Source: Ceratopteris richardii
Taxonomy: Eukaryota > Streptophyta > Polypodiopsida > Polypodiales > Pteridaceae
Reading direction: 5' to 3'
DNA length: 64,000 nt
Assembly (NCBI GenBank): GCA_020310875.1
Contig: CM035406.1
Location: 89,119,706 to 89,183,705 of the forward strand
This document shows positions 31,848-44,500 of this stretch, piece by piece (position 1 is the stretch's first letter; each line of letters opens with the position of its first letter). The notes beneath the pieces are model-generated. The model had not been told where the DNA came from. It did no database searches and was given only the letters and a program-made list of their open reading frames with translations. The position numbers were made by a program, and so were the translations under genes.

Positions 31848-32078
31848 TGTTGATATATTTAGGTAGTGATGTGTGTGAACACTCTAGGACCGCCGGGGCA
31901 CTTTTTTCCCTCTTTAGGAGGTTTTTTTCCCCCGGCTTGTATATACACCTATTGCCCTAATGGGCTACTTATCTTTGTAAATTCTCTAGTAATACATTCA
32001 GTATTGTGTGTTTGTGCTCCAAGCTTCTTCTTCTTCCTTGTGCTGTTCGCGTGCTTCCGCAGACGTCTATCTCCAACA
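31848..32078 (+). repeat. 3' LTR of copia A
   Basis: Same length as its partner. Differences seen include CCGAGGCAC to CCGGGGCAC and GTACATTC to GTAAATTC. Confidence 0.93.
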
Positions 32079-32083
32079 GCTAT

Positions 32084-32230
32084 TCTACATACCTTGTGCT
32101 GAGAAAAAGTTTCTTGGAGACATAACTTTTTGTGACAATATTGCCACATCTTAGGCGGTATGTTACGCCTTCTTTTATTTGTTTCCACCATGCAATATTC
32201 CCTCTAGTTTAAATTTCAAACCAAAAAAAC
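32084..32230 (-). pseudogene. CACTA-I minus-strand gene remnant, upstream exon
   Basis: It reads CMVETNKRRRNIPPKMWQYC then HKKLCLQETFSQHKV. This matches CMVEKNKSQPIIPPVTWQFF then RRQLRLQESFPQQK, which is reconstituted across element C in CACTA-II. A GTATGTAG donor follows on the minus strand, 10-20 bp from the copia A insertion point. Confidence 0.65.
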
Positions 32231-32269
32231 AATTGGATCAATATCCAATAAAACTTCAAATTCATACAC

Positions 32270-32640
32270 ATGCATGTGAATGTGTATGTGTGCATGTGTG
32301 AATGTGTATGTGTGCATGTGTGAATGTGCATGTGCGAATGTGTTTAGCTTTGTGTATATGTATGTGCGAATTGTGAATGTGTATCTTTTTGTATGTGTGA
32401 ATGTGTGTATGTATGTATGTATGTATGTGTGAATGTGTGCATGTAAGTATGTGTGAATGTATAATATGTGTGAATATGTGTATGTGTGATGTGTGTATCT
32501 TTGTGTATGTGTATATGTATGAATGTGTATGTGTGTATCTTTGTGTATGTATGAATGTATGTATGTGTGAATATATATGTGTGAATGTATGTATCAGTGT
32601 GTGCATGTGTATGTGTGAATGTGTGCATGCATTTGTGTTT
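32270..32640. repeat. TG/TATG-rich microsatellite
   Basis: Degenerate TGTGTATG and TGAATGTG repeats. The corresponding place in CACTA-II is CA/TG-rich too (47396-47720). Confidence 0.9.
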
Positions 32641-32779
32641 GTATGTGAATAGCCATGTGTGCATATTTTTTTGTATCTCTCTCATCCATCTCTCTATCTA
32701 TCTCTATATATCTCTCTCTTAGAATCTATTTGAACTTTTTAACTTTTATAAATGTAATCAACTTTTATTATCTATTTTT

Positions 32780-33444
32780 TTTTTACTTCACAATTAGATT
32801 ATGATCAATTAGAGGGAACTCTGCCAGCCTCTCCTACCTATGAATTGTAAGCAAAGTGGAATTTTAAGTTTAATATTTTATAGATACATACATGAATGTT
32901 ATAGGTTTAGTTTATATAGATATTTTTAACTTTTATTATGTATTTTTTTTTTGTTATGTTATTATCATATTTTGAGCAGTCAAAAGATGTTCCACCACCT
33001 CCTACTCATGCAATGACTTCACATGTGCCACATGATATGTATTATGATGATTTTTTATATCAAGAACATATTATATGTTGGTGCAATCTTTTATGTGTCA
33101 TGTTGTGGAGAAATTTTACTCCAATATGCACAACAACTGTTAGAGAACTGCTTCTAGAAACTATCCTGTTAGACACTGGCTTACTAAAACCTGATTCAGT
33201 CAGAACTCAAAGATCCAATGAATGTGAAAATTTCTCCACACATATTAGGACACTCTTAGCTAAATATTACTCCTATTGGAGTTCATATGACCAGGCAACC
33301 AATAGTCTAAATATAGACTACCTATCCACTTTGATTAAGCAAAAAGTTGAGGCTCACCAAAATTTCTCTCTGTACGTACTGAAGAAGAATCTAGTAGAGA
33401 TCCTTAGGTCAAAGACTATGCAAGAGATAATATTTCTAACATGA
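32780..33444 (+). pseudogene. CACTA-I plus-strand gene, 5' exon remnants
   Basis: One exon near 32797-32848 reads DYDQLEGTLPASPTYEL before a GTAAGC donor. The next, from about 32979, reads EQSKDVPPPPTHAMTSHV and HDMYYDDFLYQEHIICWC. Both match CACTA-II at 47760-47944 and 58350-58425. The open frame continues to 33444 without a recognised domain, and copia B follows at 33463. These are probably N-terminal exons of the transposase gene (inference from position). Confidence 0.55.
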
Positions 33445-33462
33445 TATTATATCCATCAAATG

Positions 33463-33692
33463 TGTTGGAGTTAGACGTCTGCGGAAGCACGCGAACAGCA
33501 CAAGGAAGAGGAAGAAGCTTGGAGCACAACACACAAGACTGAATGTATTACTAGAGAATGTACAAAGATAAGTAGCCCATTAGGGCAATAGGCGTATATA
33601 CAAGCCGGGGGAAAAAAACCTCCTAAAGAGGGAAAAAAGTGCCCCGGCGGTCCTAGAGTGTTCACACACATCACTACCTAAATATATCAACA
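33463..33692 (-). repeat. 3' LTR of copia B
   Basis: Partner of 38388-38617. Confidence 0.94.
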
Positions 33693-33766
33693 AATCCCCC
33701 CTGGGAGTGATGCGGTGAACAAGGAGCTGGCACTCATGTATAAGGAAGTGCCGAGCTATGTGGAAA

Positions 33767-36700
33767 TCACTCCACAAAAGGCAGTAAGCCCAAAGCTTTG
33801 CGGAAAGCTTCAAACTTCTCCCTAGGCAGAGCCTTCGTGAAAAGGTCTGCAATGTTCTCCTGCGTGGGCACATATGCCAAGCTGATCTCCCCAACAGAGA
33901 ACCTCTCCCTGACATAGTGATAATGCACCTCAATGTGCTTAGTGCGAGCATGGAACACAGGGTTCCTCGCAACTGCCAATGCGCTCTGACTGTCAGTGAA
34001 GATGGTGGTGGCAGAAGACTGGCCAACACCCAAATCAGCCATAAGGCGTCTGAGCCACACACACTCAACAGTCGCTGTGAAAGCTGCCCTATACTCAGCC
34101 TCACAACTGGAAGTGGCCACAGTAGGCTGCTTCTTGCTCAACCAAGATATACATGAGCTACCAAGCATGAAGCAAAAACCACTGGTGGACACACGAGTGT
34201 CATAGCAACCAGCCCAATCTGAGTCAGAAAAAGCATGCAAATCTGGCGGTAGTGATCCCCCCTTGGGATAAAACAACCCAAGTAGCCGAGTACCACTCAA
34301 GTAGCGAAAGATGCGCTTAACCGCTTTCCAATGCGTGACTCTTGGGCAATGCATAAACCTGCTCATCTGTGAGACAACAAACTGAATATCTGGCCGAGTA
34401 ATGCATAAGTAAACCAAGCATCCAACAGCCTGCTGATAGAGAACAGCATCAAATGCATCTCCAGCATCATGAAGACTCAATCGTAAACCTGTCTCCATAG
34501 GAGTGGCAATAGGCTTACAGTCTTCAAGGCCAAAACGCTGCAATAATGTGTCAATATATTTCGTTTGACACAAAGCCATTCCACCATCAACTTGCATAAA
34601 CTGAATGCCCAAATAGTGATGCAAATGCCCCAAATCAGACATCTCAAATGAGGCATGCAAATCAGCCTTGAAATTAGCAATATGCTCCTCAAGAGCACCA
34701 GTGAGCAGCATGTCGTCTACATAGACAACAATGATCAAAAGCACATCATTAGCACGCTTAACATATAAGGTGCTTTCAGTTGGACTGTTCTCAAAACCAT
34801 GTGCAATCAGATAGGCATGTATTTTCTCATACCAAGCACGTGGTGCTTGCTTTAAACCATATAACGCCTTCTTTAACCTGCACACTTGGTTTTCATGCCC
34901 TTTTTGCACAAAGCCACGGGGCTGAAAAACATACACTTCTTCATGCAAGTCACCATTCAGAAATGCTGTTTTAATGTCCAACTGATGTACATTCCAACCA
35001 TGATGGGCTGCAAGTGCACAAATTCTCCGAACAGTAGTCATACGGCATGTAGGTGCAAAGGTCTCATCAAAATCAATGCCTCTTTCCTACGCATAACCCT
35101 TTGCAACAAGCCTAGCCTTATACCTGTCAACTGTACCATCAGGTTTACGCTTCAGCTTGTATACCCACTTAGTGCCAATGGCCTTCTTGCCAGGAGGCAA
35201 GTCACATAAAGACCATGTACCATTCTTCATTATAGCATCATATTCAGATTGCATAGCAGCCATCCAATTTTCTGAATTTTGTGCTTCATAAAAAGAAACA
35301 GGCTCATTCTCATCACAGAGACTAGATGCAGCCATAGCATAGCAATCTGATGCAAAGGAGGTACTATGAGAGCCTGAACGAGTATGATATGACAAAGGTG
35401 CATCTAATTTGTTGTCACGCAAAGTCTGCACCAGCCATTTTGGCATAGTTTTTGCCTGTTCAATATCAGCTCTCTCATCAACAAGTGCATCATGTAAATC
35501 TGCATCAGAAATGGCATGATCTGCATCATCATATGAAACCTGCAAAGGCTGAGAAGTTGCCTCATTAGGACCAGCGCTAGCCTGTCCACCTGTAAAAAGA
35601 GGCATCAAAGTATCATACATGTCTTTGGAGCTAACAAATGTCTCCTTAGTACATGAAAGCAATGGCTGAATAGCATCTTCCACAAAGACAACATCACGGC
35701 TAACCAGAATGTGTTTAGTCTGTGGATGATACAGACGATAGCCTTTACTTTCAGAACTGTACCCAACAAAAATACATTTTACTCCCTTATCATCCAATTT
35801 TCTGCGATGTTGTTCAGGCACTAATGCATATGCCAAACAACCAAAAACACGCAGATGAGCAACAGATGGCTTGCGGTCATGCCAAGCCTCATATGGAGTG
35901 ATAGACTGCAACGCTTTCGTGGGACACCTGTTCAGTACATATGCTGCACACATGACAGCCTCAAGCCAGAAACTATGTGGTAAAGCCTGACTTTTGACCA
36001 TGCACCTCGCCATCTCCATGAGTGACATGTTCTTTCGTTCAGCAAATCCATTCTGTTGAGGTGTATACGGCACTCTACACTGGTGTTTTATCCCACGTTC
36101 AGCCAGAAATGCATTAAAATCTGAAGACATATATTCCCCCCCTCGATCAAAACGGAGGGTGCCCATTTTACATGCTGACAGATTTTCAGCCAAAACCAAA
36201 AACTGTTTGAAGCACATGAACACTTCGGACTTTGCTTTGAGTGGATATACCCATGCATGCCTGGAAAAATCATCAATGAAAGTCACGAAGTAAAGGTAAT
36301 TTCCAAAAGAGGGTGTTTGCATAGGACCACAGACATCACTATGTACAAGCTGCAATTTCTGCATAGCCCGAACTGAACCATCTTTTGGAAAGGAAGAACG
36401 CTGCATTTTGCCCAAAATACAGCCTTCACAAACATGTTTTCCAGGTGCCTCAAGTTTGGGCAAAGAGGACACCATTTCAGATTTCTGCAGGCGTAACAAA
36501 CTAGCAAAATTTAGATGACCAAAGCGTGCATGCCAAAGCTTTGCATCTGACATAGCCTGAGAATCATGAACTGCACATGCCGAATCATTCACAGATTTTT
36601 CATAGTCTATGAGCTTATACAGCCCACGACATAAAATGCCAGAAGCAATAATCACATCGCCATTTGAGAGATCATGGACTGTACACCTGTCATCAACGAA

Positions 36701-38032
36701 TTTCACAACCAAGCCAATCTTGGCTAATGCAGAAACTGATAACAGGTTCTTTTTGATCCCTGGCACAAATAAAGCATCTGACAAAGTGAAAGAACTACCA
36801 TCAGCAGTAGTCAGAATGATCTTACCAACTCCCATAACAGGATAAGAGGAGTTATTGGCGCATGTGATAGTATTCCCTGTAGGGGCAGGCTCGAGTGAAG
36901 AGAAGAAACTGCGTTGCGAGGTAATATGTTTGGTTGCCCCACTGTCAAAGTACCAAACATCTGAGTCTACTGCAGACATGCACTGATCATGAGAAGATGG
37001 GTCAAAACTGCAAACAGTAGTAAACGCCCATTCTTCTTCCTGCACAAGATTTGCAGACTCTGTTTTCGGTGTAGAGGCCTCTGCAACAACCATTCCAGCC
37101 TCTTTCTTCTTTGCCTCTTTAGCAGCGAGTTTTGGACAGTTCTTTATAATATGATCATTTCCTTTACAGTACTTGCAGAACAATTTCTGCTTTTCTGATT
37201 TCTTCTCATCTTTATCCTGGTTCTTCGATTGTGCAACATTTGCAGATTTCTGCTTACTAGTAGAAGAGCTCCATTTTCCTTTGCCCTTCTGACTAGCCAG
37301 GAAAGCTTGATCTGCAACACGCATAATGGACCTGTTCTGCCTGGACTGATCTTCCTGCAACAGAACAGAGACTAATTCCTCAAATGACAAGGCATTCGGA
37401 TTGCCTTTCATCATCAATCGAAGAGTAGAGGCAAAACTCTGATATGAATCAGGAAGGCCATTCAGAACGGTCTGCACAAGTGAGCTATCTGGTATAACCT
37501 CATCAGCAGAAATCAGTTGTTCCTTCAAGTCTTTGATCTTTGTAAGAAAACTGTCCATCGAATCACCTTCATTCATGTGCTCACTCTCCAACTGTTTTCG
37601 GAGGTAAGCAACACGAGCCTCATTCCTAGCCTGGTACAAAGTGGTAAGTGTATCCCAAGCATCCTTTGCTGTTCTGCAAGAGCGAATGTGAGGAATAATG
37701 GCACGTTTGACAGACAAAGCTATCAATGCATGTGCCTGGGCATCTCTGCCATCCCAACGAATCTGCTCTGCAGTAGGTGCAATAGAAACAGCAGCACGAA
37801 CAGGAATCTGCGGAATATCATCTTCGACACCATCTTTATCAGCTCCAACACCTGTATTTGCAGTACCTGTCGTTACAGGTGTAACAGGACGTCTTTCAAC
37901 ACCCTGCACAATGTTCCACAATCCTTTTGCAACCAGTACATGTCGCATCATATAAGCCCATAATGGGTAGTTGGTACCATCCAACTTATCCTCAACAGCC
38001 AACATACGAAATACATCACTGCTTTCAGCCAT
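33767..38032 (-). CDS. copia B gag-pol polyprotein with one in-frame amber codon
   Basis: The frame of 1422 codons runs from ATG 38032 to the stop at 33767. It is interrupted only by TAG at 35087-35089 in the RT region (KGYA, stop, ERGIDFDETFAP); copy A has CAG there. Domains in order: UBN2-type gag, CCHC knuckle CKYCKGNDHIIKNC, protease FDSGATKH, pre-integrase LWHARFGHLN, integrase core (HSDVCGPM, LRFDRGGEYMS, PYTPQQNGFAE), RT (QLDIKTAFLNGDLHEE, YVDDMLLTG), RNase H (SDSDWAG, SSCEAEYRAAF). The role is copying and integrating the element. Loss by mutation is more likely than programmed read-through, because copia normally uses one uninterrupted frame. Confidence 0.93.
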
Positions 38033-38373
38033 GGACGGTGACTAAAATACCTTGATGCAGAAAATTGACTGTATCTCAAAAAGTTGAACAGAACTGCCCA
38101 GACGAGTTCTGCTAGACCTGTAGCAGACTTCGAGACGCTTAAACTGGCGAACAGAAACTGGTATATACCTTTGGCACAAAAGGACGAAATAGCCTACACA
38201 AGCACTGCGATAGTGCGTTCGGAGGCCGAAACGAGCTCAGATCGCGATTTCGGCACCACAGAGCAAAGCAGTTTTGATCTCAAAAACACCCTGAGTATGC
38301 TCACCAAATTTTGTGCGAATCTGAGACTGCAAACGGAGGAGTGTCGACGGTGCCCTAGAAGAATCAACGACCT

Positions 38374-38385
38374 GCTCTGATACCA
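38374..38385 (-). other. Primer-binding site of copia B (initiator tRNA-Met)
   Basis: GCTCTGATACCA on plus, that is TGGTATCAGAGC on the element strand, 2 bases from the 5' LTR. Confidence 0.92.
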
Positions 38386-38387
38386 AT

Positions 38388-38617
38388 TGTTGGAGTTAGA
38401 CGTCTGCGGAAGCACGCGAACAGCACAAGGAAGAGGAAGAAGTTTGGAGCACAACACACAAGACTGAATGTATTACTAGAGAATGTACAAAGATAAGTAG
38501 CCCATTAGGGCAATAGGCGTATATACAAGCCGGGGGAAAAAAACCTCCTAAAGAGGGAAAAAAGTGCCCCGGCGGTCCTAGAGTGTTCACACACATCACT
38601 ACCTAAATATATCAACA
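38388..38617 (-). repeat. 5' LTR of copia B
   Basis: It has the same TG...CA ends as copia A's LTRs and is identical to its partner except one base (GAAGTTTGG here, GAAGCTTGG in the 3' LTR). Confidence 0.94.
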
Positions 38618-38730
38618 AAATGGATGTGTACATAGAGAGAAATGACCTTCACAAGTTGGATGTGTATAGAAAGGTATGCAATTGGAATACATATGTGCCT
38701 TGCAACGCAGTATTCGGGGCAAATATGATA
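38618..38730. other. Short segment between copia B and CACTA-II
   Basis: It is probably the continuation of the 32938-33444 frame after the insertion. It translates openly on the plus strand (MDVYIERNDLHKLDVYRK) but has no recognised domain. Confidence 0.4.
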
Positions 38731-39010
38731 CACTACAAGGAATACAGGCACATAGTGACAATTAAGGTGACACAATTTCGTCGCTATAAAATTGCAAAAA
38801 GCATCGCAAGAAACATTGAGTGTGGACAGTCGATTAAACGACAAGCTAAATGATGTTTTTTTTAACGTGTGGCATGATAGGATGTGCGACGCTCACATTG
38901 AGTGTCGCTAAAGCGTATGTTTAAAAAAGCATCACATAAGCGATGCTAAATACGTCGCTTATGCAATGCCAATTCCAGTGCTTTTTATGATGCCTTATCA
39001 TCGCTTACAC
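38731..39010 (+). repeat. CACTA-II terminus and subterminal repeats
   Basis: After the CACTACAAGG end come many GCGATG/CGTCGC-type units in both orientations (CGTCGCTA, GCATCGC, GCGACGC, GTGTCGCTAA, AGCGATGC, CGTCGCTTATG, CATCGCTTAC). CACATTGAGTGT-like motifs also occur twice. Such arrays are the expected binding sites of a CACTA accessory protein. Confidence 0.65.
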
Positions 39011-39041
39011 AACGGTCTGCGGACAAAACAAAATTAAAACA

Positions 39042-39093
39042 TTGGAGGCTCTTCGATCGGCATTTTCACGCATCTGATCGAAGAGCTCTCCAA
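39042..39093. repeat. Hairpin downstream of the subterminal repeats
   Basis: TTGGAGGCTCTTCGATC pairs with GATCGAAGAGCTCTCCAA, with one bulged base and a 17-nt loop. Confidence 0.75.
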
Positions 39094-39353
39094 CGTTCGC
39101 AATTGCGCTACGCTTACGAGCTGAAACAAGTATATGTAGAATTGTTGTTTTGCCTAATCTCTATCTTATTCTCTCTCTGTCTTTGTTTCTCTCTTTCTAC
39201 CTCTTTCTCTCTTTGAATTGTCTCTCTCTCTCTCTCTCTTTATTGCAGGTTATTCAAGAAGCTAACCAAGCAAAAAGTATGGCTAACTATTGTAAGTACA
39301 ATTTCCATTCTTTGTATATCATTTAAATTGTGTTATTTTCATTAATTAGCATA

Positions 39354-40140
39354 TTCACACTTATTGATATGCACATATACACTTATACATGATGAAGATG
39401 CACGTTCACACATATACACATATACACATATACACATGCACATACACACACATACATGTGCACATACACACACATACACATGCATATGCACAAACATTTC
39501 TACAACCACATAAAAAGACTTGCATGCATGCATTATTGCATATATATATATACACATACACACATTAACATATGCTTAAATACATGTATATGCACATCCA
39601 CATGCATGCACATGGATGCAAATGGAAATGCATCCACAAGCACATGCATGTTTCATACATATACACATGCATATACATACATTTGTATATTTTTATACAC
39701 ATACACATACATATGCACATATGTATATATACACACACATACACATATATACACATATATATGCACATATGTACACACACATATACACATGCACACACAT
39801 GCACATACATACATATACACATATACACATATACATGCACACATATACATGCACATACATATACACACAAATACACATGCACATGCACATACTTATATAC
39901 ACATATACAATTACACATGCACATGCACATACATACATATACACACACATACACATGCACATGCACATACACATACATACACATATACACTTACACATGC
40001 ACATGCACATACATGCATATACACATATACATATCTACATACATTCATATACATACACATATTACACACATATACATGCACATACGTACACACACATATT
40101 GCACACATATACATGCACATACGTACACACATATGAATGA
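39354..40140. repeat. CA/CATA-rich satellite-like stretch
   Basis: Nearly 800 bp of ATACACAT/GCACATAC repeats. Overlapping long open frames on both strands are products of the repeat. Confidence 0.93.
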
Positions 40141-40255
40141 ATTATATAATTAAAGTACTAAAATGCATGCTTAATATAAACAATAATAACAATCAATAGA
40201 ACAAAACTTTGCATTACTTAATACCATACACACAATTCAAAACATAATTGAAATG

Positions 40256-40258
<3 letters not shown>

Positions 40259-40331
<73 letters not shown>
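40259..40331. repeat. (TA)n(TG)n microsatellite
   Basis: About 26 TA then about 10 TG. It lies just 3' of the minus-strand CACTA gene, as in CACTA-I. Confidence 0.93.
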
Positions 40332-41044
40332 AAATACATATAATCCAATGTCATAATCAAGAATCCTAATCATCATTATCATCATCATCACCAGCATCAT
40401 GATCATCCTCATCCTCATCATCATGATCATCTGCATGATCTGATGTATCTGTGTGAGCACCGTGTGATGATCGAGATCGTCCCTCCTGTGTCTGTCTCTC
40501 CACCTCATCCATATTTGCCTCTCCATAATACTCCTATATTACATATAACAAACATAAATAAGTAAAATAATTAAAACATCCATAAAAATAAAATAATTAT
40601 ATAAAATTTAATAATATGCACAAAGGCATCCGGATGATCTCGCATATACTTGCTCAAACGTTGATGTCCAAAATGTGTAGCATACTCGATCTCATGTTTC
40701 GTGGGATATCGGCCATAATCCTTTCGCTGCATTGAAACAAATAAAAAAGATTAGTTTCTTGCATTTTAACTAAAATAAAAAATATACTCACAATAACACA
40801 TATACTTACAAATGGAGCTACAAAACCATGATGGCCCATTTGGCCTAGGTGTGATGTGTGGCCTGACTCAACTCTCTTCTTTGCAGCAGCCTGTTTATTT
40901 AAGAAAAAAGAAATACATAAATTGAATGTAAAAAATTACTAAAATATATGAAAATTATAAATATAAACTATTAATTTGTATACTTTCTGCTGAGGAAATG
41001 ACTCCTGAAGACGTAGCTGTCTACGAAAAAACTGCCATGTCACA

Positions 41045-41529
41045 TGTAATAAAGTAAGTCTATGGTCTAGGGATCCAACTTCTTTAGACAGATCTGAAAT
41101 CAGACACCGTTTGATCACTCGTATGTAGGACCAAAGATCTTAAGAATAGACTCAAGCATAAGTTCATGTGCTCTCATATTCAAGTAATCCACTTAGCCTA
41201 GTTGTTAAGTCTCATGGTTGTGAAGGAGGAGGTCTTGGGTTCAATCCCCATGGGGAGAGAGTTTTGCCCAAGAAGCTCTAGAGCCTTCTAAATCAAGTTA
41301 ACGTGACTTAACTTGAGTGTTGAGAGACTTAACTTGAGTGGCGAGTACAACTACCACTAGTGGACTCTAGTGGAAGGTATGAAAGGAGTGGAGGAGATTG
41401 CACATGCACTTGTGGACTCTAGTTACATTTGTGGTCCTCGTTGATTCGAGTAGCTATATATATAGGCATAAGGTTTGGATCAGAGTCATCTCTTTAGTAC
41501 GTGGTGGTCATAATCCTTGTTCTCTTACA
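41045..41529 (+). repeat. 5' LTR of element C
   Basis: Begins TGTAATAAAGTAAGTC, ends TTGTTCTCTTACA. It has a CTATATATATAGGC promoter motif near 41453, and a tRNA-like module at 41187-41255. Confidence 0.9.
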
Positions 41530-41530
41530 T

Positions 41531-41542
41531 TGGTATCAGAGC
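41531..41542 (+). other. Primer-binding site of element C
   Basis: TGGTATCAGAGC (initiator tRNA-Met type), 1 base from the 5' LTR. Confidence 0.92.
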
Positions 41543-44500
41543 CCAAGGCAAGCTTTCATGGTGATCTTGGTGGCTCATCACCTTCCTCAAGGCTCCATGG
41601 AGAACTTCCATAGCTCATCATCTTCTTATATTCTAACATCTAGTGAACCGATTGCTTTTCCCTCCCGAATTTCACATGAAGTTTGCATTTACGAGTGTTA
41701 ATACTCATGCATGAACATATGTAGAATATGACAAGCAAAATGACTATTACATATGATCTTTCATGTCTGGAGGCAATTGTGTTAGTGTCAGGAATCGATC
41801 TCTTTTCCTTCCTCAAAGAGACGCTAGCATAGACCAAGGTGACGCTTGCATACGCTTCTAGACGTTAATATTGATTAACATTCAATATGGACTTTCCATA
41901 TTGACGCTTAACTTTAGCTGAAAGTTTTGAGGTGGCTTGAACTGTAGACAGACTCTAGTAGCCCGGTGTTGAATCCATGGCTAAACGTTGCGAGCAGGTT
42001 GCTTCAACAAGGAATGACAACGCTATTCGATTCAAAATTTCTCTCCTCATCAGGCCACATCACGTTCGTGTGTTTATCGCAATATGTTCAATTATTGAAT
42101 TGTAATCTGCAGAAGGTTTGAAGGTTGCAAAAAGGTGGATTCTGAAGCTCTACGAGGACGCTCAAAGGGTTCGAACCCATGAACCGTAAGTCGACGCTGA
42201 AGAACTTCTAGATGTATCAATGCCGCCCTCAGCACTGATTCCATGATATCCCAATCAAATGATTATACATGTAGATGCTCTCGAAATGTTCTGGGATCAT
42301 TGGAGCAAAAGATCAAAGTCAAGCGGACTCATTATAGATTCAAACTCGAGACTTTTATGCTAAAAAATGTTCGAGTTAACTAATCTACCAAAATCGTGTG
42401 ATGCAGATATGGACTTTATTATACATATTCATAGTATTTACAAAATCTTTGATTATCAAAGCAAAAGAGTTCCTTCAACAACTAGTGGAGACAAGGATCG
42501 GTTCCAATCGACTGATTATGTTTATTACAGTAATAACAATTCATTGCTTCAAGTTCTTTTTGCAACATAATTAGTAGTCTGATCCATTGCAAATCCCGAG
42601 CCAAGAACCATTGGTTGTGAATTTTCTCGAGTTTACGGCTATCTCCAACCAAACCCGAGTATATAATCTGAAGCTCTTTGGTGATCAAAGCTAAAGTGAA
42701 GCAACGTCGGATCAGAAAATCTCTTTTCAAGGTCTTGGAGAGATGTGAGCATGGCTATAAAGGTTGGCTCTTTACGACAACGGAAGGACGTAGCTTGATG
42801 GGAACATAAGTATTTTCCAGTTTCTACTTGGCCTTAATGCTTGATTTATCTGGTTTTAATTAGTCTACACTTAATCCTAGATGCACATTGAAATAGCCAA
42901 AATTTCAATCGATTAAGTCTAGATTAGGATAATGAAACAATCCACTCCAAGCATTAGTTTGCATTCAGGAAAGACTGGATTAAAAAAAAATATATCCTTG
43001 TGCATCAAAGAATGTATTTTGGTAGTTTAATTCTAGATTTCCTTTCCATTGAGTAAGCTTTTTGTTGCACCACAAGGATATGTTTTTATATCATAGTGCA
43101 TTAGGACAAAGGAAAGGATATACATGCATCAGGATTGCATGATATACATTCTTAGTACAAGAAAAAGTCATGCATCAAGTTCATGCACGATTGTTGCATT
43201 ATTTTTTGGGCATGCATATGCATGTGAGCATATGCATTTGCATGTAGGCACATGCATTTGCATGATAGAACGTGATGCTGTTTGCAAGTAGATATGATAA
43301 TGTACTCTCTTAGTATTTAGCTTACTTTATAAAGCTCACAGTTTGACATTAGTGAACACAGAGGACTAGTTATTTGCAAAGACATGCTAGTTGTAGTTTG
43401 CAACTCAAGTAATTAGTCGATTCCTTCCCAAGTTGATACTCGGCTATCAAAAACAAATACTTAATGACAATTAAGTATGTTTGATGTCTTACTAGGTATA
43501 AGTAGGCACTAGGAGAAAGTTAAGTATTAAATTTTCTTGATGACCAAGAAAACTTAATTACTTGCAAAGCCTTTGCGATGTATGATGACTCTAAGTCGCG
43601 GGATGTACTTAGGGATTCATGAAGATAAGCTTTACTCTAAGTATAGGTGATATTTAGAAAGTCATACGAATAAGCTTTAGTGGAACTATTGAAGTTTTTT
43701 CTTTTCATCTTGATGAGTGATAAACTTCAAAGAGATGAATAAACTTTAGCATCAATTGAACTTTAGTGCTCAATAGTTGGATGCTAAGTTCCATGATTGT
43801 ATCTCTAGTCAAGATGCAAAGCTTTCAAAAAGCATGGAAACTTTATTAAGCATTTTTCTGAGGATAAGAAAAGTATGCTTGGTTTTGTTTAAGCTAATTA
43901 GAGCTTAAAGAAGAAACCCAAGTTAAATTAATCTTTGCGAATCAAGATATTCTCTAAAAAGATATGTCAAAGTAATCTTTAGGAATTAAGCTACTTCCTA
44001 AAAGCTAAACCAATAAAGGAAATAGCCTAGTTAACTATTTCCTTAGTTAAAAAAGGAATATCTTTTGGACAAGCAATAAAGCCTTAAGTCTTGTTCTTGT
44101 TCAATAGTCAAGATTTCTTTTAGAAAGATGAATCATTGGCTTAGTATTACTAGAATCTTTGGTAGGAATCTAAAGTTCTTGAAAGAAATCTATCTCCCTA
44201 GATGTGAGACTAGAATCTTTCAAGTCAGTTTGATAGCTAGTAGTTTCCAGTAGTTCCCAAACCATCAATATTGGTACTTAAGTCCAAATATTGATATACC
44301 CTAAAGGTGTATCACAGATTCTCAGCTTTGGAATCTGAGGGGTATCAGTGTATGCATGGACTTAAGAGGGGGAAAGATCTCTAAAAGCCCATGGGTAAGC
44401 AAAGAAGCTTTTGATAGTTCAGGAGATCTTAAGGATAAAGACTAAGTCTTTATTTAAGTCGCAAGATCAACTAGATTTGATCAACTTGACCATGATTGTC

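Larger units (their letters stand above)
26921..32078 (+). mobile_element. copia element A, nearly complete, TSD gctat
   Basis: The 231-bp LTRs are at 26921-27151 and 31848-32078, differing at about five positions (around 2 percent). The 5-bp duplication gctat lies at 26916-26920 and 32079-32083. A perfect initiator tRNA primer site, TGGTATCAGAGC, is at 27154-27165. The polypurine tract AGGGGGGATT is at 31838-31847. One gag-pol frame is disabled by a nonsense codon and a 1-nt insertion. It sits in CACTA-I. Confidence 0.95.
33463..38617 (-). mobile_element. copia element B, almost intact, TSD aaatg
   Basis: The 230-bp LTRs are at 38388-38617 (5') and 33463-33692 (3'); I see one difference between them. 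The 5-bp duplication aaatg is at 33458-33462 and 38618-38622. The primer site TGGTATCAGAGC (minus) is at 38374-38385. The polypurine tract AGGGGGGATT (minus) is at 33693-33702. It is the same family as copia A in opposite orientation and a very recent insertion. Confidence 0.96.

Noticed and set aside
35087..35089. Programmed amber read-through in copia B
   Set aside because: The sister copy has CAG and copia elements use one frame; simple mutation is the better explanation.
39456..40153. Long overlapping open frames on both strands (up to 226 codons)
   Set aside because: They are translations of CA/CATA repeats, rich in H, T, Y and I or C, V, M; no codon structure or domain.
42165..42185. 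B-box-like GGGTTCGAACCC inside element C as a tRNA gene
   Set aside because: No A box at the proper distance on either strand; a palindromic match by chance is likely.
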